64,000 nucleotides of DNA. It comes from Pseudomonas sp. St316. Lineage in GTDB: Bacteria > Pseudomonadota > Gammaproteobacteria > Pseudomonadales > Pseudomonadaceae. The notes below the pieces were generated by a model that saw nothing but the letters and a program-made list of their open reading frames with translations, made no database searches and was not told where the DNA came from. A program made the position numbers and the translations under genes. Position 1 is the first letter of the stretch. The number at the start of each line of letters is the position of its first letter. The stretch covers positions 2,728,001-2,792,000 of the forward strand of contig NZ_AP021901.1 in the NCBI RefSeq assembly GCF_018325905.1, in the 5' to 3' direction. Shown one piece after another: positions 58,606 through 64,000 of this stretch.

Positions 58606-60054
58606 ATGGACACAGCGCTGGAGCGACATGAGCAGGGCATCACCCGGGAGGCCGATATCCTGATCATCGGCGGCGGCCTGAGCGGTGCCATGCTGGCCGC
58701 GCAGCTGCTGCGCCTGCCGGGCCGGCGTGAGGTGCTGATTGTCGAGCCGCGCAGTGAACTGGGCCGGGGCGAGGCCTACAGTGCCGTGGAGCTGGGGCAC
58801 ACCTTGAACGGCAACGCGGCGCGGATGAGCGTCGAACCGGACAACGCCGATGACCTGACCCAATGGCTCACCGCGTTCATCGAGGCTGGCGGCTGGCCCG
58901 AGTCGGATCAACAGCACGTGCCGATCAGCGAGTTGTTCCCGCCCCGGGGGATGTTTGGCCTCTATGTCCAGCAACGTCTGGCCGAGGCTCGCGAGTTGGG
59001 CGCACGAAACGGTTCGACCGCCGAGCACGTGCGTGGGGAGGCCGTGGACCTGCGGGTTGCTGACGATGCCGTAATGCTGAAGCTGGATGACGGCCAGGTC
59101 TTGCGCGGCCGTTTCGCGGTACTGGCCACCGGCATGTTCCCGGCGGCGCGAACCCCGCAAACCGAATCCAGCGGCTTGAATGCCGCGGCCCTGGACCCCT
59201 GGGATGTGGCTGCGATGCGCCAGCTCGATCCGCAGTCCACGGTGCTGATCATCGGCTCGGGACTGACCATGGTCGATGCCGTCGTGTCCCTGGAGCAGGC
59301 CGGGCACCGTGGGCCGATCGAAGTGTTTTCCCGTCATGGTTTGTTGCCCCATGTGCGCCGCCAGCCACCTGCCTGGGTGGATTTTCTCGCCGACGATCAC
59401 AGCCTGCGCTCGCCACGTCAATTGATGCGGGCCCTGCGCGAGCAATGCCGTCAGGCCCAGGCTCAGGGTGTCGATTGGCAGGCTCCGTTGGACACGGTGC
59501 GCGCGCACATCGGGCGGTTGTGGAACCAGGCCAGTGATGTGCAACGCCGGCAGTTCGTCCGGCATGTACGACCATGGTGGGAGAGCCATCACCATCGTTC
59601 GCCACCGCTGAGCGCCGAACGGGTGGCGCGCCTGCACGAAGAAGGGCGGTTGCGGATCCAGGCGGCATCGTTCAAGGGGCTGGTGTCCTCTGCCGAGGGC
59701 ACGCTGGGAATTACCATCCGTCGCCGGGGCGAGGCCGGGTTGACCGTGGTGCAGGGCGCGGCACTGATCAACTCCAGCGGCATCGAGTATGACTGGCGCC
59801 GGGTTGCGCGACCGTTGCCGCAACAGCTGTTGGCCCGGGGGCTGATCCAGCCCGGGCCGCTGGCCCTGGGCATCGCCGCGCGTGCTGACGGTGCGGTGTT
59901 GGATGCCAACGGCAAGCCCGCCGAACGCCTGTTCGCCATGGGCCCGCCACTGCGGGGGATGTGGTGGGAAAGTACTGCCGTGACTGATGTGGCGAGTCAG
60001 GCCAAGGCGTTGGCGGGGCGGTTGGCTGAACTGCAAGCCCAGGACCCAGGCTGA
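58606..60054 (+). CDS. FAD/NAD(P)-binding protein (COG4529-like)
   Basis: A 482-residue flavoprotein. The FAD site ADILIIGGGLSGAMLAAQLL is at residues 16-35 and a second dinucleotide fold, VLIIGSGLTMVDAVVSLEQA, near residues 212-231. The pattern (RGEAYSAVELGHTLNGNAAR, PPRGMFGLYVQQRLAEAREL) is typical of the FAD-NAD(P)-binding domain family that includes HydN-like proteins. It starts 16 bases after the XRE-cupin gene and is probably co-transcribed. Its substrate is unknown. Confidence 0.85.
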   Translation: MDTALERHEQGITREADILIIGGGLSGAMLAAQLLRLPGRREVLIVEPRSELGRGEAYSAVELGHTLNGNAARMSVEPDNADDLTQWLTAFIEAGGWPESDQQHVPISELFPPRGMFGLYVQQRLAEARELGARNGSTAEHVRGEAVDLRVADDAVMLKLDDGQVLRGRFAVLATGMFPAARTPQTESSGLNAAALDPWDVAAMRQLDPQSTVLIIGSGLTMVDAVVSLEQAGHRGPIEVFSRHGLLPHVRRQPPAWVDFLADDHSLRSPRQLMRALREQCRQAQAQGVDWQAPLDTVRAHIGRLWNQASDVQRRQFVRHVRPWWESHHHRSPPLSAERVARLHEEGRLRIQAASFKGLVSSAEGTLGITIRRRGEAGLTVVQGAALINSSGIEYDWRRVARPLPQQLLARGLIQPGPLALGIAARADGAVLDANGKPAERLFAMGPPLRGMWWESTAVTDVASQAKALAGRLAELQAQDPG

Positions 60055-60065
60055 GCAGCGTTTCC

Positions 60066-60205
60066 TGTGGCGAGGGGATTTATCCCCGCTGCGTGGGAGC
60101 AAAGCTTGCTCGCGATGCAGGCGCCTCGGTTCCCAGGGGGACCGCGTCATCTTCATCGCGGGCAAGCCTTGCTCCCACAGATGGGGATAAATTCCCTTTC
60201 CACAG
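60066..60205. repeat. Nested double REP
   Basis: An outer pair, TGTGGCGAGGGGATTTATCCCC and GGGGATAAATTCCCTTTCCACA, surrounds an inner pair, GTGGGAGCAAAGCTTGCTCGCG and CATCGCGGGCAAGCCTTGCTCCCAC, with the GCAGGCGCCTCGGTTCCC spacer seen at 46907. One REP family appears inserted in another. Confidence 0.85.
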
Positions 60206-60235
60206 GGGGCACACAAAATGGGCACAAATGAGCGC

Positions 60236-61351
60236 TTATAGCTCGCTGATGCTCACCCAACGCTCCTCCCGCGCCGCCACACGAATCGCCGCCGCCAGCC
60301 GCTCCACTTCCCAGGCCTCTTCGAAGTCGGTCCCGCTGCCGCCTTCGCCGGCGAGGGCCATCATCAATTCGTGCACTTCCAGGGTCTTCAATTCGTTGTA
60401 CCCCAACTGGTGCCCGGCCGCCGGACTGAACGCGGCATACCCCGGTAAATCCGGACCGGCCAGCAGGCGCTGGAAACCTGCCTGGCCGACGCGACACAGG
60501 CGCAGTTCATTGAGCCGTTCCTGATCGAACACCAGCGTGCCGAGGGTGCCGCTGATCTCGAAGCTCAGGTGGTTCTTGTAGCCGTGCTTGAGCCAACTGC
60601 TGCTCACCGTGCCTCGGGCGCCATTGGCGAAACGCAGCAGGGCGTGGACCTGGTCGTCCACCGCAATGGCGCGTTGTTCGGCATTGCCTGCGCTGGCGGG
60701 GCGTTGGCGGTGCACGGTCTGGCTGTCGGCGCACACCGCTTCGACGTCGCCCAACAGGTGACGGGCCATGGCCAGCAAGTGACTGCCCAGGTCGGCCAGT
60801 GCGCCGCCGGCGTGGGCCGCTTCGCAACGCCATGACCACGGCGAGGCGGGGTCGGCCATGAAGTCTTCACTGAATTCGCCCTGGAAACTGATGATCTGTC
60901 CCAGTTCCCCGCGCTGGATCATGTCCCGCGCCAGTTGGATGATCGGGTTGTGCTGGTAGTTGTAGCCGACCCGCGTCACCACCCCGGCGGTCTTGGCTGC
61001 CTGGCGCATCTGCTCGGCCTGTTCCAGGGACACCGCCAGGGGCTTTTCGCAATAGACCGGCTTGCCCGCCGCCAACGCCGCCATGGCCATGGGGAAGTGC
61101 AGGTGGTTGGGCGTGGTGATGGCGATCAGATTGACCTTCGGGTCGTCGATCAGTTGTTGCCAGTCGCTGTGAGCCGTCTCGAACCCCCAGCTGTGGGCAC
61201 ATTGCCGGGCACGCTGCGGATCGGCGTCGGCCAGGGCCGCCAGTTTCAGGTTCAGGGGGAGGTCGAACACCGCCTTGGCGTTGTGGAATGCCAAGGCATG
61301 GGCACGGCCCATGAAGCCGGTGCCAATCAGACCGATGCCGAGTTCACGCAT
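60236..61351 (-). CDS. Gfo/Idh/MocA family oxidoreductase
   Basis: A 371-residue NAD(P)-dependent enzyme. The Rossmann motif LIGTGFMGRAHALAFHNAKA is near residues 9-28, YCEKPLAVSLEQAEQMRQAA holds the catalytic lysine, and ADLGSHLLAMARHLLGD the conserved histidine. HTN-type substrate is unknown; a polyol or sugar is likely. Its promoter region (61352-61440) carries two degenerate copies of the TGGAA/TTCCA palindrome found before iolC, which hints at control by the same RpiR-type regulator. Confidence 0.88.
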   Translation of the reverse strand: MRELGIGLIGTGFMGRAHALAFHNAKAVFDLPLNLKLAALADADPQRARQCAHSWGFETAHSDWQQLIDDPKVNLIAITTPNHLHFPMAMAALAAGKPVYCEKPLAVSLEQAEQMRQAAKTAGVVTRVGYNYQHNPIIQLARDMIQRGELGQIISFQGEFSEDFMADPASPWSWRCEAAHAGGALADLGSHLLAMARHLLGDVEAVCADSQTVHRQRPASAGNAEQRAIAVDDQVHALLRFANGARGTVSSSWLKHGYKNHLSFEISGTLGTLVFDQERLNELRLCRVGQAGFQRLLAGPDLPGYAAFSPAAGHQLGYNELKTLEVHELMMALAGEGGSGTDFEEAWEVERLAAAIRVAAREERWVSISEL

Positions 61352-61394
61352 GAGGAAGAGCCCTTTGAATTGTTATTTTCAGGAGGGCTATTTA

Positions 61395-61439
61395 TGGAAT
61401 AAATATTCTTTAATTGCAAATAGTAGAATAAATATTCAT
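61395..61439. promoter_or_regulatory. Two degenerate RpiR-like palindromes before the oxidoreductase gene
   Basis: TGGAATAAATATTCTT (61395-61410) and TAGAATAAATATTCAT (61424-61439) share the A+T centre and the GAA/TTC arms of the inositol-region motif, 44-88 bases before the gene start on the minus strand. Confidence 0.4.
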
Positions 61440-61463
61440 TTCGGCTATTGCTGAAGATTCCTT

Positions 61464-61553
61464 TGTGTGAGCGAGCTTGCTCGCGATAGCGGTCGGTCAG
61501 CAGTACTTGTGTGACTGATGCAATGCTATCGCGAGCAAGCTCGCTCCCACAGG
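61464..61553. repeat. REP pair after the SDR gene
   Basis: GTGTGAGCGAGCTTGCTCGCGATAGC and the inverted TATCGCGAGCAAGCTCGCTCCCAC around about 40 bases, between the SDR gene and the oxidoreductase promoter. Confidence 0.85.
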
Positions 61554-61572
61554 GGCCCCTCGGGGCAAGCTG

Positions 61573-62340
61573 TCAGGACAGGAACCCCCCATCCACATTC
61601 AACGCCACACCCGTGGTGTAGCTCGATGCATCGCTGGCCAGGTACAACACCGCGCCGGCCATTTCGCTCGGGTCGGCCACGCGCTTGAGCGGGATCTGCG
61701 CCAGGGCGGTCTTCAGGATGGCGTCGTTCTTGACCAGTGCCGAGGCGAACTTGGTGTCGGTCAGGCCCGGCAACAGGGCGTTGCAGCGGATGCCGAATTG
61801 CGCACACTCCTTGGCGAAGACTTTGGTCATGTTGATCACCGCAGCCTTGGTCACCGAGTAGATGCCCTGGAAGATCCCCGGCGAGATGCCGTTGATCGAC
61901 GCCACGTTGATGATGCTGCCGCCGCCGTTCTCGCGCATCAGCTTGCCGGCCTCCACCGACATGAAGAAGTAGCCGCGAATGTTCACGTCGACGGTTTTCT
62001 GGAACGCCCCCAGGTCGGTGTCCAGGACGTTGCAGAATTGCGGGTTGGTGGCGGCATTGTTGACCAGGATGTCCAGGCGCCCGAACTGCTCGCGGATGCC
62101 CGCGAACACCTGGCTGATCTGCTCCATTTCACCGATGTGGCAGGCAATGGCGGTGGCCTTGCCGCCAGCGGCGATGATGGCGTCGGCCACATGCTGGCAA
62201 CCATCGAGCTTGCGGCTGGAAACGATCACATGGGCGCCTTGCTGGGCCAGCAGTTTGGCGATGGCCTCGCCGATGCCGCGGCTGGCGCCGGAAACGAAAG
62301 CGATTTTACCGTCGAGGTCGAACAACTGGGTCTTGGACAT
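61573..62340 (-). CDS. Short-chain dehydrogenase/reductase
   Basis: A 255-residue classical SDR. The cofactor motif VSGASRGIGEAIAKLLAQQG is near residues 15-34; the NNAATNPQF motif and SIINVASINGISPG with catalytic Ser precede YSVTKAAVINM (Tyr-x3-Lys). Length is typical. It begins 24 bases after the phosphotransferase-like gene, so the two are an operon. With acyl-CoA-linked phosphotransferases, such SDRs are often 3-hydroxyacyl or alcohol dehydrogenases, but the substrate is uncertain. Confidence 0.9.
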   Translation of the reverse strand: MSKTQLFDLDGKIAFVSGASRGIGEAIAKLLAQQGAHVIVSSRKLDGCQHVADAIIAAGGKATAIACHIGEMEQISQVFAGIREQFGRLDILVNNAATNPQFCNVLDTDLGAFQKTVDVNIRGYFFMSVEAGKLMRENGGGSIINVASINGISPGIFQGIYSVTKAAVINMTKVFAKECAQFGIRCNALLPGLTDTKFASALVKNDAILKTALAQIPLKRVADPSEMAGAVLYLASDASSYTTGVALNVDGGFLS

Positions 62341-62364
62341 GCTGTTTCCTTGTTATAGGTGCGC

Positions 62365-63432
62365 TCAGAGCGTGGATTTGCTGATGACCTGCAGGCTCAT
62401 TTGCTCCAGCAGTTTGTTCATCTGAACGAACTGCGCGAAGCGTTTGTCCTGGGTCTGGCCATGGTAGAAGCGGTAGTAGATCTGCTGGACGATGCCGGCC
62501 AGGCGGAACAGCCCGTAGGTGTAATAGAAGTCGAAGTTGTCGATGCGGATCCCGGCACGCTCGGCGTAGTAATCGACGAACTCGCGGCGGGTCAGCATGC
62601 CGGGCGCGTGGCTTGGCTGGCGGCGCATCAGTTGCACCGGCGCCGGGTCGCCGGCTTCGATCCAATAGGCGAGGCTGTTGCCCAGGTCCATCAACGGATC
62701 GCCGAGGGTGGTCAGCTCCCAGTCCAACACGCCGATGATCTGCATCGGGTTGTCCGGGTCGAGAATGACGTTGTCGAAGCGGTAGTCGTTGTGCACGATG
62801 CTCGAAGTCGGGTGGTCGGCCGGCATCTTGTCGTTGAGCCAGGCCTTGACCGCTTCCCACTTCGGCGCATCGGGCGTCAGGGCTTTTTCGTAGCGCTCGC
62901 TCCAGCCGCGGATCTGCCGGGCCACGTAGCCTTCGGGCTTGCCCAGGTCGGCCAGGCCGCAAGCGTTGTAGTCGACCCGGTGCAGTTCCACGAGCCGGTC
63001 GATGAAGCTCTTGCACAGCGTTTCGGTGCGGGCGGCGTCGAAACCCAGCTCCGGTGGCAACTCGGAGCGCAGGATGATGCCCTTGACCCGTTCCATCACA
63101 TAGAACTCGGCACCCATCACCGACTCGTCGGTGCAGTGCACGTAGGCTTTGGGGCAGTAGGGGAAACCTTCGCGCAATTGATTGAGGATGCGGAACTCAC
63201 GGCCCATGTCGTGGGCGGACTTGGCCTTGTGGCCGAACGGCGGACGGCGCAGGACGAATTCCTGTCCGGGGTATTCCAGCAGGTACGTCAGGTTCGACGC
63301 GCCACCGGGAAACTGGCTGATCTGCGGCACGCCGGTCAGGCCGGGAATGTGGGCCTTGAGGTACGGGTCGATCAAGTTGGCATCGAGTTCTTCACCGTCG
63401 CGCACGCGGGTGGACTGATCAGTAAACGCCAT
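62365..63432 (-). CDS. Aminoglycoside-phosphotransferase-like kinase (APH family)
   Basis: A 355-residue protein of the APH/choline-kinase fold, similar to the ACAD10/11-type kinases linked to 4-hydroxy acid degradation. The nucleotide region SNLTYLLEYPGQEFVLRRPP is near residues 47-66. The catalytic loop SIVHNDYRFDNVILDPD and the metal aspartate in VLDWELTTLGDPLMD are clear. The start has AAGGGATAAGC before the ATG. It is the first gene of the pair with the SDR. It is not expected to confer antibiotic resistance; the acid substrate is inferred. Confidence 0.88.
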   Translation of the reverse strand: MAFTDQSTRVRDGEELDANLIDPYLKAHIPGLTGVPQISQFPGGASNLTYLLEYPGQEFVLRRPPFGHKAKSAHDMGREFRILNQLREGFPYCPKAYVHCTDESVMGAEFYVMERVKGIILRSELPPELGFDAARTETLCKSFIDRLVELHRVDYNACGLADLGKPEGYVARQIRGWSERYEKALTPDAPKWEAVKAWLNDKMPADHPTSSIVHNDYRFDNVILDPDNPMQIIGVLDWELTTLGDPLMDLGNSLAYWIEAGDPAPVQLMRRQPSHAPGMLTRREFVDYYAERAGIRIDNFDFYYTYGLFRLAGIVQQIYYRFYHGQTQDKRFAQFVQMNKLLEQMSLQVISKSTL

Positions 63433-63622
63433 GCTTATCCCTTCTGCTTATTTTGGAGGCCATCGATCATTGGCTAATCTAATGGCGCGCGGGAGGCGTC
63501 ACAAGCACGCCAGGGTCTTATAGGTTAGCGTGTTGCAGGATAATCATCGGGCCTGATGCACGCGCACGAGCAGATTGGCCGCGGACCGGCTAAGGTTTCG
63601 GGATCTTCAGGGAGGAGCCGCG

Positions 63623-64000
63623 ATGGGATGCCCGCAGGTCTGCAGCACCGCCACCTTGCAATGCAGCTTCGGCGCCGCGCCGGCGGTGCTCAACGTATTG
63701 CCGGTCAACCGAATGCTGACCGGCGGGATGCCGGCAGCGAACATCATGGATCACATTCCGTTGGTGAATGTCACCACGTTCGGGATGTGCACGAGCCTGG
63801 CAAACCCGACCGTCGCTGCCGCCACGGCAGCCGCCCTGGGCGTACTCACCCCCATGCCGTGCATTCCCGCCACCGCCACCCCCTGGATCCCCGGCGGCGC
63901 GCCAACCCTGTTGCTGGGCAACATGCCGGCCATCGACGCCAACAGCACCTTGATGTGCACCTGGGCCGGGGTGATCAAGATCGTGGTGCCGGGGCAGGTG
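63623..64000 (+). CDS. DUF4280 PAAR-like protein (cut by the window edge)
   Basis: The first 126 residues of a PAAR-like protein of the DUF4280 family. It opens MGCPQVCSTATLQCSFGAAP, with GGMPAANIMDHIPLVNVTTF, GVLTPMPCIPATATPWIPGG and STLMCTWAGVIKIVVPG. Repeated cysteines and glycine-rich turns are typical. GGAGGAG lies six to ten bases before the ATG at 63623. Proteins of this type cap type VI secretion spikes or carry effectors, so the following gene may be a toxin or chaperone. Confidence 0.88.
   Translation, partial: MGCPQVCSTATLQCSFGAAPAVLNVLPVNRMLTGGMPAANIMDHIPLVNVTTFGMCTSLANPTVAAATAAALGVLTPMPCIPATATPWIPGGAPTLLLGNMPAIDANSTLMCTWAGVIKIVVPGQV

Noticed and set aside
62365..63432. Phosphotransferase considered as an antibiotic resistance gene
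   Set aside because: The sequence and the SDR partner fit the ACAD10-like metabolic kinase group, not aminoglycoside-modifying enzymes.

Overview
The window reads as a piece of a Pseudomonas chromosome, most likely of the P. fluorescens group. It is GC-rich and densely coded. Nearly every intergenic gap carries REP/BIME palindromes built on the cores GTGGGAGCGAGCTTGCTCGCGA and GTGGCGAGGGAGCTTGCTCCC. The gene content is typical of a plant-associated pseudomonad: hcnABC for hydrogen cyanide, an OprD-type porin, inositol and uronate catabolism, and DUF1652, DUF6124 and DUF2789 proteins. No rRNA, tRNA, CRISPR array, insertion sequence, integrase or phage gene was seen.

Layout from left to right. 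(1) 40-840 is a TSUP/TauE permease. (2) 881-7998, minus strand, is a uronate module: OprD-like porin, uronate dehydrogenase, SMP-30 lactonase, TRAP transporter (P, Q, M) and an aldose 1-epimerase. A shared GTYGTAYGAC palindrome lies before udh and before the porin. (3) 8290-10364 holds a BIME, a DUF6124 gene behind a strikingly structured leader, and a frameshifted orphan RHS-core gene. (4) 10636-19261 is the reductive pyrimidine pathway: RutR-like TetR regulator, preT-preA, hydA, an NCS1 permease and an N-carbamoyl amidohydrolase. A PAS-LuxR regulator, a DUF1652 protein and a two-component pair follow. (5) 23796-26783 is hcnABC, with an ANR-type box at -41.5 and an RsmA/E-type site over the hcnA ribosome binding site. 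(6) 26836-28080 is a tandem array of nine ~135-bp BIME units. (7) 28090-44389 is the myo-inositol region: an RpiR-type regulator, iolC-E-B-A-I-D-G, a second Gfo/Idh/MocA oxidoreductase gene broken by a frameshift, and a sugar/inositol ABC transporter.

(8) 44716-50618 carries a DksA2-like protein, an unusual chemoreceptor, small conserved proteins, a ProX-like binding protein and a DUF3995 protein. (9) 50813-56882 is a six-gene Mrp/Pha/Sha cation/proton antiporter operon with a fused A+B subunit. (10) 57010-63432 holds a DMT permease divergent from an XRE-cupin regulator, an FAD/NAD(P)-binding protein, a Gfo/Idh oxidoreductase, an SDR and an aminoglycoside-phosphotransferase-like protein. The right edge cuts a DUF4280 PAAR-like gene, which may mark the start of a type VI effector locus.

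Most of the window is ordinary accessory metabolism. The points most worth a second look are the pseudoknot-like leader of the DUF6124 gene, the structured leader at 48200-48358, operator motifs shared between separate transcription units (uronate; inositol plus the Gfo/Idh gene at 60236-61351), a BIME array that appears to have separated a duplicated ribosome binding site and start codon, and two genes each broken by one missing base. All functions are inferred from sequence recognition alone; no database search was run.
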